Assembly: GCF_030936135.1 (NCBI RefSeq)
Contig: NC_082603.1
Location: 23,712,880-23,776,879 of the forward strand
Source: Gavia stellata
Lineage: Eukaryota; Chordata; Aves; Gaviiformes; Gaviidae
Length of the DNA stretch: 64,000 nucleotides
Reading direction: 5' to 3'
Shown: positions 1 to 11,800 of the stretch, one piece after another
How the letters are laid out: each line of letters opens with the position of its first letter
Position numbering within the stretch: position 1 is the first letter of the stretch
The notes under the pieces: generated by a model
Told to the model about the DNA's origin: nothing
Databases searched by the model: none
The model's input: the letters and a program-made list of their open reading frames with translations, nothing else
Translations under genes and position numbers: made by a program

Positions 1-499
1 TGAAGGAGCTTACCAAGCAGTGCAGGACTGAGGAAGCAGGTAGAGGGGCCTGGTAGCAACCAAATGAGAATGAGAAGGCAATCTTGATGTGAAATCATCA
101 AGTTGTACATGTGTCTGATATGTGTTTTGTCCCTTGCCTTCTCTCATTAACTGTTTGTGTGTTGTTTCTAAATAAGAACGTACATTGTTTGGGAAAGGAC
201 AGTGGGGGATAGCATTCATGATAATAGGCCACTGGTTTTCAGATGAGACCTCTGGATGCTGGCACTTACATTAGCTAATGCAAGTATCTTGGATTAATGT
301 TACTGCTAAAACTTATCACTGCTATTTGACATGCAGTGCTCACATCCCCAGCAGTTTTTTTAATGACATATTTTTAAAAAATTAAGTGGAAGTAAAGTAT
401 ATGAGAGCTTTCACCAGTTCTACTAGACTTGCTAGAAAATTGCACATGATAGAGTGCTCTGATGAGCCAAATAAGAATGTACCTATATCATTCTTGCAG

Positions 500-3400
500 A
501 AGCAAAATATGGAAACTCTCATCAAACGATTTAAAACAGATCTTCATAATTGTGTGGGCTTCATTCAGGATTCAAAAAAAATTAAGGATGGGATCCGTGA
601 GCTCTACACCAAGTATGTGCAGCAATCAGACATGGTGAGTCAGGGTCTTTGCCTTCTCCTTGCAGATTCAGTTCAATGGTAGTGTAATTACTGACACAAT
701 GTGCTGTGCCCCCTCAGGTGGAGACTGAAGCAGTATACACAGATCTGCAGCAGGAGTACATGAGACAGCGAGAGTATCTTGAGAGGAATTTGGCAGCTTT
801 AAAAAAGAAGGTGGTGAAGGGTCAGGAAGTCCACCAAGCTGCTTACATGCGCATCGTGCAGGTAATACGCCTTTTCCTTGTGGTATGGAGAGGGAAAAAG
901 GAAGCAGCTGCACAGAAGAGACTTTAGTAGCCTTACCACTATGGTTTCTTAGGACTTTGAAACAGTTTTGGTTTGTTTCCCCGCCAGAAATTCCTAAGTT
1001 TTTCAAGTGCTTCCATTCATTGAGATACTGAAGTTCTACAATTTTCTGGAAAAAAAGTATGAGATCTCTGAAGTCAGAAATTGCTGTTGTTTTGTGGATA
1101 CTTTTGTTTATCTCTCACTCCCTAATGTAAAAGGAGATAGGGAATCTCTGCTGCCTGGATTTTTTTTAAGCAATTAATGTACTTATTTTTTATTTCAAAC
1201 AGTATTTATAATTGCTATCATAGTCAATTTGCACCTTTCTGAGTGCCAAGCACTTGATGTGTGGTGGTGTTTAGGAAGTAATTTTGGAGGAAGAAAAGAA
1301 AAAGAAAAAAAAGATCACTTTCTTTGGCTACATAGTCCCACACCTACTGGTCTGAATTCAGAAGAACTTTCTGCTTGTCACATCCAGGTTTTTCGAGGAA
1401 GTTCAGAAACACATTATGAATATGCCTATTTGTATCAAGATCTCTTGCTCAGAATCCTTGTTCCTTACAAGGCAAGGTAAACTTGTGACTGCTGGGGCCA
1501 AAGATCCAATTTGTTTTCATCTGGAGTGAGAGGATCTAAAGCCCCACACCAAACATCATGGGAGGACAGGTCTTTTACAGTCTCTTCTTACCATGATCTC
1601 CTGCTCAGTCAGCATTTCCTTTTCCCCTCACTAGCCCTTTCTTCATTGTTACTTTATTGTGCTTCCTCAGGATCATAAGACCTCTGTCACCTCCTAAGTC
1701 ATCTGTTCTTTGCTATTTGTTTATAGTGCTTCTTCAGGTCCAGGCAGCAGCGATCTTCTTCCCTGGCCCTGTTTTAATTTTTTTACTCCTTCTGTGTGTT
1801 AGATGTTTCCTTTTGGCACAAAAGGCGATGGCTTCAGAAAGTAACCCGAAGAATTTCCTTGCTGGAATGGGGTGACAGATGGTGCTCATAATGATATTAC
1901 TTGATGTCTTGGATCAGTAAGCCTAACACGAAATGATGATTAAAACTGAATTAATAAAACATCTGGAAGATGACGATATCAAAGGCTCTAACCAGCCTGG
2001 TTTCTTCAAAGAAAAAGCAGTTCTCTGAAGTCTAGTAGATTAATGAGACTTTACAGCCAGAAGGAATTATCATGGTCTTCCAGTCCTTCACAGGGGGCTT
2101 TTAAGACTAGTTTAGACAAACTTCTGTCAGGGCTTGCTTTGAAAAAGTACATGACATCTTGGTGGCCTTCTAGCTCTGTATTTCTGTTATTCCTCAGTTG
2201 TGCTTACATTTTCAGAGCTGAGCATTCCTCTTTGAGTGACTATTCATAGGTACATTCCTCTAGTGACTGCTGCAACAGATTATTAGAACTGTCAAGATAA
2301 TTTTATTTTTCTTACCAACTGGCAAGTTGCTTGTTGTTAGACTACGAGTTTTCCCTCCAGCCTTCTGTATTTATAATGGCTTCTTTGGTCACTTGGATAC
2401 ATAAGAACAGACACATTGAATAAGCTTGAAGTAACACTGCTTGAATTGAAGCATGTATAGGATTATCATTTTTATAGCATGTCCTACCTGTCTCTGACAG
2501 TCAGGACTGTAGGGACTTCCTAGGCTGTAGATTGCATCCAGACATCATATGCAGTTGTACCTGATGGCCTCATCCTCCATGCATTTGATCAATCCCTTTT
2601 CTGAAACCATTGGTACTTTGCCACAACATCCCGTGACAATGAGTTTTTAACATGAACATTTATTTTAATCCGTTGCATGATCATTGCTTGCGGTGCAAGT
2701 TTTCTGTCAGAATCCAAAGATTGAATTAAAGGCTAATCTCCTTGGCTAGCATGCCTCTTCAGAAAAATATTATCAGTGTCAACCAGCAGCCTTTTAGCAC
2801 CCAGCAAGTGAAACAAGACATTTCTACGTAGTCTAGATTGCCTTATACAAGAGACTATGTATTATACTGTCTAATAGACCAAAAGCAAGATCTTCATTTG
2901 ATAGTAGCATTCAACCACTTGGAGTGAACTTATGAAGATGTTCAGGACTAAAGTACACCTAACAGAAATGGTGTGCCTAACCCTGAAAGATGGTCAAAAG
3001 AAAGTTTCCTTGACTGATTCTTGGAAGTTATCTTCTTAATTTGTTCCTTTCAGGTCAAGCTCTGGGATTAATGCATAGCAGTCAAATTTCATCTGTGTTT
3101 AAAGACTTGAATTAAACAAGTCGGAGTCAACAAAATATTATGGTTTCAGAGCAGGCTGCCTAAGCGCACCAACTCGTGCTGCATTTAGAGTCCAACACAA
3201 CCACTGCAAGAACAGCTGTTCTTGCCCAACAAATTCAGACCTTAATGCATCTCACAATCTTCCTCCAGTCAGTGACTTTCAGCTGAGGGGAAACTAAAGC
3301 ACAGTTGGTGTATTTGTCTTAGTGCGAAGTATTGAGAATCTTGCCACGTACATGCACCTTGAGTTATTGCTGCCAACTTGAACTCTTTGAGTGCATCTAT

Positions 3401-5354
3401 ATGCAGATAATTGCGGTAAGCGTTGTACTTTGTTACTACTCAGGTTTCAGTTGTGTGGTGCCAATACTTTATAAGTATAGTGTAAGGAACTGAATCATAT
3501 GCCTTACATAAATCTCTTATGGCAACATAATTATCTCTATCAACCAAAATTATAATAAAAAAAAAATCAAGATTTGAAGACACCTTTTTCATAGGAAAAT
3601 GTCATTAATCCTTGTTCTTATCTCCTGTTGTTTTAGTGGGTTCCCTATTGCTTGAGACTAGTATTGTGTGAGGTACCCAAAGCGTGCCTTTTGGCCATTT
3701 ATCTTTTTAAAATATTGCCATTTATGATGAAGTTCCAGGGGTTGGAATGGTGCTGTGTTCCAAAACTTCTAAAAGACCACCACAGGTAGCTGAAATTGTT
3801 GCTATTCTTGGTTCAAATATGATGGCAGTTGTTTAGCATTTGCACTAGCTGTTAATGTGATAAGGTATTTCACTGTCTTTGTAAAAGGTAAATATACAAT
3901 TTGCTTCTCTTGATTTCAGAAAAGAAATATTTAATTAATGGTGCTCCTGTTTCTGAATCATGAGCAACAGTTTTATCATCGTTCACTAGTATTAGCCCAT
4001 ACTGCTTTTGCTGAAGTCTTTGAATCTGTTGCAACAATGGGTAAAGTACATTCACTTGTACTTTCATAACTTCTTCAGCAAGATGCTTTGTGGTAGGCTA
4101 TTAAAAAATTAGAGGATTGAACTTTTAAGGGTTGAAAACTGACTAAAAAAAGGACAAAAGATGAATACATGGCCAACTTTTCCTCATAACAGCCTCTTAG
4201 CAGTAGGTATCTCAAGTCTCCATATGCTTTATATATTTCTTAATAATTTGGAAGGGGTGTTGGAAAGTTATGTCCATCATAACTAATCAAGAGGGCTTTG
4301 AAAAACTGCAAGGAGATACAGATAATTTAAGTGAACAGACACATAGTGGCAAATGAAAAGGAAAATAATATACACTGGAGGTAGAAATGGGAATTCTTCA
4401 GAGTAATTCTGAATTAATTGGATCAATCCAGGAAGGAACCTGAGGTTCCCTGTGGAATTGGCAAGGAAGATGATACCTTGGAGTGCAGCTGCAGTCAGAA
4501 AAGCAAAACAAATACTAGCTTATTGAGCAAACATGGTTTGAATACTGTCATGTTTTGTGTCAAATCTACTGTGGCCTTACCTGAAATGTTGTGTACTGTA
4601 CTGATTGCCCTGTATCTTCTGCTTGTGATACTGATTTTATACTGTCCAGTGTCCTTCCCAAGGATATGAAGACATATATTGCCGAGCCAGAAAGTACCTG
4701 TGCCTCTCCTCATAGGGCATATTGGTTTTGCAGGAAAATGTGAGTCTGATTAAGGAAATTAATGACTTGCGGCAAGAACTAAAGATGGCCCACACCCAGG
4801 TACATGACCTCCGGTCAACACTAAGATTAACCAAGAAAAAGCAAGCAATTCAAGACACAGGTGAATACTGCTTCTTGTATATTTTCCATATTGTCAGTAC
4901 TCATTCCAGAAGTCCTTTTGTCCTTGGTGAACAATTCTGTTACTGTCTCCGTATCATTCCAGGTTGTGTGCCTGGTGGTACCTGTTATATTGTAATGTTA
5001 GTTGTAGAACCTTGCTAAATACTGCACAATCTTACTATTTAGCTCCACTCCTTCAGCCCTGAAAGATGTCTTTCCTTCTTCATGCCAAAGAACTCTGTGA
5101 GCTGGACCTTTGTTACTCTGCTCTATCCTCTCTGATTTTATCTTCTAGCTCCCTCCAGTGAACTGCTGTCCAGCCCAGCTGTCCTGAGGTTGAATACAGA
5201 GAAGGAAAGTGAGAAAATCATAGAAATGCAGCAGCTAGAAATTCAATACCTGCGAGACCAAATCCAGGAGAAGGGGCAAGTCCTTGCAGTTCAGCCTCTC
5301 TTAGGTGGAAGTTTTCCTAAGTTGAATCTGGAAAGAAGCCACAAGACAGAGTGA
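500..5354 (+). CDS. CFAP57: CFAP57 (WDR65), C-terminal part only: last four coding exons
   Basis: Cilia- and flagella-associated protein 57 is an axonemal protein with N-terminal WD40 repeats and a long C-terminal coiled coil; only the coiled-coil end lies here. Coding exons are 500-634, 718-861, 4734-4860 and 5149-5354 (stop TGA 5352-5354). All have AG/GT borders and phases that join without error. The 203 visible residues are rich in Glu, Lys, Gln and Leu in heptad-like order, with [12 protein letters not shown] in the third exon and [18 protein letters not shown] in the last. These closely match the human C-terminus as I recall it, except for the final 20 or so residues, which differ and end LERSHKTE. 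Upstream exons, including the WD40 part, lie before the window. Position next to TMEM125 agrees with human 1p34.2. Identity is strong. Confidence 0.93.
2040..2165. repeat. Ancient LINE remnant (CR1/L3-like)
   Basis: The stretch reading 'agactagtttagacaaac' followed by 'cttctgtcaggg' resembles the CR1/L3-family phrase found near the 3' part of many amniote LINEs. The bases just before it (agccagaaggaattatcatgg) resemble another common old-repeat phrase. It is heavily diverged, so family and orientation are uncertain. Confidence 0.5.
2490..2660. repeat. Ancient LINE remnant (CR1/L3-like)
   Basis: The phrases 'tccatgcatttgatcaatcc', 'ttttctgaaacca' and 'ccacaacatcccgtgacaat' follow in the order seen in a widespread old sauropsid CR1-type repeat (leaf phrases: opening 'ccatgaatttgtctaatcc', later 'cacaacatcctgtggcaatgag'). 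It is recognised from memory and diverged. Confidence 0.5.
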
Positions 5355-5567
5355 CAGTGACCTGTTTCAAAGATGCCTTACATTATTATATTCTCCTGGC
5401 AAGATTAGAAATGCAACAGCATAGATTAGACTTCCATGATCCTATACTCTTCCACTAGAAGCACTTGCGCAGCACTCACTTCTCTGAACACAAGGCAGCA
5501 GCCTTCACTCCCTTCTACTTTCCTGGAATCTGCTCTTTTTATGAGGCCTAGGAGCCAAGAGAAAAAA

Positions 5568-5573
5568 AATAAA
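5568..5573 (+). terminator. CFAP57: CFAP57 poly(A) signal AATAAA
   Basis: A canonical AATAAA lies 214 bases after the CFAP57 stop and is followed by T/G-rich sequence (ttgtgttagtg). It gives a short 3' UTR of about 0.24 kb. Confidence 0.75.
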
Positions 5574-5599
5574 TTTGTGTTAGTGCAAGAGTGATCTTT

Positions 5600-8379
5600 G
5601 TGCCTTCATGCTATGGCAGGTATGCACCTTTCTCTTGAAAAATAACGTGTCCTAGTTCAGAAGAGCTGGTCAAACTCTATAAGCCTTTACTTCTAGAATT
5701 CTATCTTGGTGTCATTGTGCTGCAAAAATCAACATCAGCCTTTTATTTTCCAGTATTGAATTGCCTATGTCCATACAAAGGACTGCCTGCACTTAAGACA
5801 GATGTCAGTGTTATTCCAAGCAGGTATCCAGTCACAGACTGAAAATCAATTACCTTTTGAGGGCAACCTTTGACTAGTGGTCAAGCACATCTGAGCTACA
5901 GCCCTTGCTCAGGCCCCTGCCTCCTGTCTAGCGATGTGTTGTCTCATCTGTTACAATCATTTCAGCAGGACAAAAAGGCAGCCCAATTTCAGACTCCGAA
6001 ATCTGGAATAAAGTCCAAACCTTGTGTCATAACTCTCCTATTTAATCTTCGCTTGTTCTTTTTCCAACATCTGCAATCCCTTTAGTTCAGTTTTTCAGTG
6101 AAATTGTTCTAAAAAGTCACTCTGCAAAGTACTCATGTATAGAAAAAGGCAGGGAGTAATTTCTCTAATAATAAGGGGAAAAAAGTAAAATTTTCATCCT
6201 TTGCTGTCAGTGCATGACACACTGTCTCACTGAGGAATACTTCACATACCTCAGAAGTTTAAGCTACTGATTGAGCATGGAACTATATGGTTTTATAACA
6301 GCCCATACATTACTGTTTCCATTTCCTAGCCTGAATTGTAAAGTTGTGAGTGCTCTCTACATGCTAATAATAATATTATACAGAAGATGGCAGTGCCAAG
6401 GCTGGATAACATGTAAGCTGTATTACCATTAGGGATACTAGATTCATTTCCAGGTTAACACCATGGCAAAACAGATGGTTCCATGAGCTCCTGTGACCTG
6501 GGAGACTTCAGCTGAGCGCTTTGACCATGAAAGTGGAATTAAGTTTCTTTAGTCCTACTTTTTTCATTTTGCAGCTTTAATCTGTATGAAGCATAAGTTT
6601 CACAGGAACAAAATGAGGAAGTTACGATGGAATTGGTCTGTTAATGTGCTAGCTTAACACCCTTTCTTCCTCTCCCCCGCCTCTCTATATAATCATCTAG
6701 ATACTTCCTGTACAGAAAGAGGATGTAATTAATGTAATTAGTAAATATTTTAGAAACTAGTTCCCTCTTAAATTTTCAGAACACACCCATTTTAATTTGC
6801 TAGACTCCCATGTGGTATAATTTTCCCCTCACTCTGTCAGAATAAATTGAATGGTAGAAGCCACTGCTTTAATACAGGTAGTTTAGAGAAATTGAATCAA
6901 TCTTTCTGAAAAAGAAGAACCTTTTCCTAATAAGAGGAAGAAGCACATGCAGGTGAAGAATGATTTCTAAGTGGTGATTAATATCCTTAAAAGTATGCCC
7001 ACGCGTCACCCTCATTAGAAAAATTTTAAAGGAAATACAAGGCCTGTCTGATGAAGCCTAGGTAGACAGCTGGCAAACTAGGTTCAAGAGGATTTTGAAC
7101 TTGATCTTGATGGCTAAGAGGCAGCTAAAACATTGTTTGTAAGGGAGAACACTGGAAGTCAGGCACAGCAGAATGTTGCAACTGAGGTTTATCAGAGACC
7201 TGCTGGAAACAAAATAGATGTACAGGCCCCTTCTATACTGGGAAAACTAGACCAAGGTCAATCTCCCACACATGTGCTGTAGAGATGTTTTCAGAATTAA
7301 GTTGTAACTGGATTATGGTTTTGTATGCTAATGGCCTTCTGAATTCTTTCAGGGTGCAAAGAGACTTTCCGCTTTCATCCTCTGTTGGTCTGCATTGTCT
7401 GTTTCTCCTCTTGGTACCTCTCTAAAGGAGCTGGTGAGCATTTCATGCTCTTGTAAAGTTACAGCCCACTATTTAAAGTGAATATATGGCTATTTTTAAA
7501 GCTGAATAAGGTTTCCCCTTGGATGACATGTTTGTTAACTGGCCCAACTAAAGGACAGGTTTTTCTGGGTAGGGGTAAGCTCACTGTTCAAGGGTGTTTG
7601 TACAGGGAAATCCACCACATCCCATTTGCTGTTTTAGGTTTAGGGCAACCACTGGACAGATGGTATTTCACAAGTCTCAAAAGATCCATCAGATTTTACT
7701 CAGACAAATTCCTGAAGCTGTCACACTAACTAGTGTCTTTTGTATTAGCATATCCTAAGCTTCCTTTCTCATAGCCTGCTAAAAAACTAGCATGCGACTT
7801 AATAACTGAGCCTCCCTTTCCATTAGTCAGGCAAGAGCTGTTGTTCAGCCTCGTTCTCTTCTTCCTACATCTCCCAAGAGATTTTCCAGCTGCTCAGACT
7901 CACAGTAGTGATCCCTTCTGCTGTCATTAAGCCCAGCCACAAAGGAGGGGGCATGCAATCAGTCTGGGAGTCCCATTGCCCTGCTGGCTTCAATGTACCT
8001 GCTACTCCCTTTTTTTCTCTTCCTCTCTCAAGTGAGTCCTTTTCTGCTTTCCTAATCCCTCTCAAATTTGTCACCCTTTTCCTCCCCCGGATCACCAGGA
8101 GGTCCGTTCTTCGGCAGCATGGTGGGCTCTGCTGATGCTGCTGTCTCCCATGGAGGGGGGTACTGCAGCTGCCTGGAGATGGGGAGATGGCAGCTCACTT
8201 TGAGAAAGCACAATGGCATCTTGCCTGACTTAAGTGCCTGCCTGGACTAATGCCATACAAAGATCCCGTCCTGACGCAACAAAATGGCCCTAGCCTGTAC
8301 AGAAGCGCAGGAGCTACTTTATTTAATACCACATAATACTGAACACTTGCTGAATGTGTTAAATCTTCCCCAGCACTGC
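5600..8379. other. Intergenic, CFAP57 to TMEM125; nothing coding seen
   Basis: AT-rich sequence continuing the composition of the CFAP57 introns. It has no long open frame, no recognisable exon and no clear repeat. The composition rises sharply in GC from about 8.0-8.4 kb. Confidence 0.6.
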
Positions 8380-8850
8380 CAACCTGGCTGCAGGCTTCCT
8401 CTCGCCTGCTGCCTGGGAGCTGCTCCCTGGCTCTGTCACCCCTTCACCTCCAGCCCGGAGGAAATGAGCCACCTTCCAGGATGGGTGCGCAGCCAGATCC
8501 TGCCTGGGGAGGGAGGGGTAGCGCCTGCACACCGGCCCGGCTCTGGAGCCACTCCAAGGCCAGCAGCAGGTTTGCTGAGACGCCACCCTGCTGGGGAATG
8601 CACCTGCCCGGGCGAGAGGTGAGGGCTTGCAGCCTATCGTGGCTGCTGCCCGCCCGCACTGCGCCGGGAAGGGGAGCCGGCAGCAGCACCTGTTTCTTGG
8701 CAGGCAGTTGCCGGAGGAAGGGAAGCGATTTTCCCCGCGAGCTCCCTTGGTAGCTCGACCCAGTGGAAGGGAAGTCCGGAAAAACTATTGCTGCCAGCCA
8801 GGAGCAGGGAACAGTGCTGGGCTGTAGCGTGTGGGCAGTGTCTGCTGAAG
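8380..8850 (+). promoter_or_regulatory. TMEM125: GC/CpG-rich block, possible TMEM125 promoter and non-coding first exon
   Basis: This is the first GC- and CpG-rich block after the AT-rich CFAP57 region. Two strong donor-like sites follow GC-rich sequence: gagag|gtgagg near 8619 and tgaag|gtgagtgag at 8850/8851. The TMEM125 coding exon has a good acceptor at 14075, so an upstream non-coding exon is needed. This block is the best candidate seen, but nothing in the sequence proves the link. Confidence 0.35.
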
Positions 8851-11800
8851 GTGAGTGAGCCCTCCTCCCTGGGACCCGTGAGGGTGCGGGAAGGGCTGTA
8901 TTTCATCAGTAGCTGCTGGCAGGTTTGGGGGCGGCTTCAGACATACTCCGTAAGAGATCCTGCCTCTTGCCTCCACACTATTTCTTCCTTGGGCCATTGT
9001 GTTTCCTCTCGGCACATAAGGCTCAGGATTTTCTAGTTCCTTCGGGACTCCCAGGCCTCCCTTGGCAGAGATGCATCAGGACAGGCTTTGTGGGGTCAGG
9101 ATGCTGGATGCCTGTTACACATACGGAGAAGAAGGGGAACACGAAACTTTATAATGGAGCATACCAAAGCTATCTAGATTTCTGTAAAAAGCAGCTGCAC
9201 ACTGACCCTGTTACAACAAGCCCTCCACCAGCCTTATCTCCAGAGCCCCTAGGCTTGGTGACAGGAATGGATGGTCTACCATCACCCACGGCTTCCCCGA
9301 GGCTTTCCGAATGATGTCTGGTGCTGGGAGTGCTGGTGGGAGCGATGCTTGCTTCTGGGAAAGCATTACCCCTCTGGCAGGGTAGAGGGGGTGCGCTCTC
9401 CCCAGATATAGATTAGACAGCGTAGGTTTGCCTGGAGTTTGAACAGCCCCAGAAAGGAGGAGCACTGGGAATCAGTGATTGATGCAGCAGCCAAAGGAGT
9501 GTGGATCTCTTGCCAGGATTTTGCGTGAGACAGACAGATGCCACGTATAAGCCCCATTACTCCCATTCCCCGCAGGTTTCTCTATCCCCACTCCTGAGTT
9601 CTCAGGAGAAGAAAGGGGACCTTCCCACACATCCCAGGGAAGCAGCATCCCTGCTCCCAGGGGCACAGAGGGGCCTTGAGCACCATGACATTCAGAGCTT
9701 CTGCTTTGTGCATTGGCAGTAATTCAGGCATTAAATGAGATATACGACCTTCATTCTCGTTGAGCCTACTAGTGAGTTGGGAAAATTGCATGAAAGGGTG
9801 GGAAAATACCTATGCCTATTCTAGGCTAGAGGTTTCTGTGGGGCTGGGTAAGGGGTCACGCGAGGCACAGAGTGGTGGCAAGTCCATCCCAAACAGGTTA
9901 TGGCCAAACCTGGCCAAGAAGCAAGTAAGCTGTGATGAACTGGAGAAGCAGGGGAAGGAGATGGCTTGTATCTGTTTGAGATTGTGAGGCTCTGTTGGCT
10001 CTCATTTAGAGTGCTCATGCAAATCATTTTATGTATGGTTGTTTATTTTACAGCAAATGTTGCCAGACTCCCCTGGTCTCCATGACGCTCATATAGCTTC
10101 ATAATACCCTTCTGAAGGCTGCAAGCGCTGCAGGAGCCTGTCCCACCCCCAGGCTTCCCCTCCTGAACGCTGTGGGTAAGCAATGTCTCATGGTGTACCC
10201 TGGGTTCGGGGAGAGGAGGGAAGTGGGGAATATTTCAAGAGATGAGTTGCATGTGGCTCTGAAATGAAAGTGTTAATTAACATACAGTCCATGGCCTGTC
10301 TGTCAGATATCAGACAGTCAGGCAAAAAGTCTACAAGTAAATAAATAAACACATATACGGTTCCCAGGCGGTCGGCAGGCACGCATCTCTCACACCTGCA
10401 GCCAGGGGTGGCCAGAAACTAGTTGATGATGACACACAATTCCCAGTTAAATGTTGCCAGAATAGGGAAAAAAAAAAAAAAAGGAAAGACATTAACATTT
10501 TTGTTTTCCTGCATTCCCAGTGCTTTCCTGCTCTTTCTCCCCAGCTGCCAGCCAGCACGGGGGAAGGACAGCCTGTAAATTTTTTCCTAAGATGTGGCCT
10601 TCAGTCAGAAAGCATTGTGTGACAGGGCTGGTCCTGTCCTTTTTTTTCTTATGCACAAAGAGGGGAGTGCTGAAGGTACTGGGTTCAGTATAAAGTAAAT
10701 GGTAGAGATTAATGACCTGTGATACATGTTATCAAACTGGCTAATCTGATGCGCTAACTGGCTTAAGCTCCCAAAGGGTCTGTGTTATGGTTTATCCCAG
10801 ACCAGTGAGACCAGGTAGCCCAAAGAAAAGCTACAGAAGGGGCAACTGCTGTGGAAAGGCTGTCCTTCTCCCTCATGGCAGAGCAGGGAGCCACGTCCCT
10901 TCCTTTCTCTCGATCTGATCTGGGCAAACTGATGTGCTGCGTAATGCCAAGAAACCAGATCAGCAAAGCTGCTGTGACATCTTGTTTCATGCCTTTTCCA
11001 AGGAGTGGTGGGTGACAGCCCAGGATAGGGCTTGCTCTGGTTTAAAATATAAAGACAAATTTTTTTCTTGAGAGGTACTCAAGGGACGGATGGGAGGCAA
11101 TGTACCCATGCTGAGGAATCAGAAACTGTAGTTAGATTTAAGGAAAAATTTATTCATGGTGAGGATGGTTGAACACTGGAATGATTCCAGAGGGGCTGTG
11201 GATCCTCCATCCTTGGCAGTATCCAGCACCCGAATGGATGAGGTCCTGAGCTATTCAGTTTGACTTTGAGGTTAACTCTGCTTTAAGCAGGTGGTTGGAC
11301 CAGGTGACTTCGCAAGGTCCCATCCCACCTGAATTGTTCTGTGATTCTAAGAATAAGAACACTGTCACTACTGACACAAACCCTTGCAGTCTAGAGAAGC
11401 CCAAGCAAGTCTGGATGCTTATAGAGCAAAAGATAGTATTCCCAGAACATTTTCAAAGAGACACAAGAAACCATGGAGGCACACTTCAGTAGAAGTCTTG
11501 CCCCTCAAAAATAATGTGTTCAATAGAGGTTAATATAACACTAGGAAATACGTGCCCGTAGAGGTCACACCTTATTTTGTTCTGCAGCCAGCTGTTTTAT
11601 CTTGCTCCCTGACCTTCTTCTGAGCAAATAAAAATTAAATTGGTTAAATTTTAAAAAGTAACATGAGAATGCAGTGCTGCAGCTTGATTTTTGGTCGCAT
11701 TTTCCCCCATTGTGGTTTGTGCTGTTGTGGTTTTTTTGCTTACTGTTTTACTCACAACTTGTGTGCGCAACTTCGGTCAAGCAGCAGAAGGCCGCAGACT

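Larger units (their letters stand above)
862..4733 (+). other. CFAP57: CFAP57 intron, 3.9 kb, AT-rich, with old repeat remnants
   Basis: This intron lies between the second and third CFAP57 exons of the window. It is AT-rich and has no coding exon I can support. Short open frames inside it do not resemble known proteins. Two stretches, listed separately, look like old LINE remnants. Confidence 0.8.
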
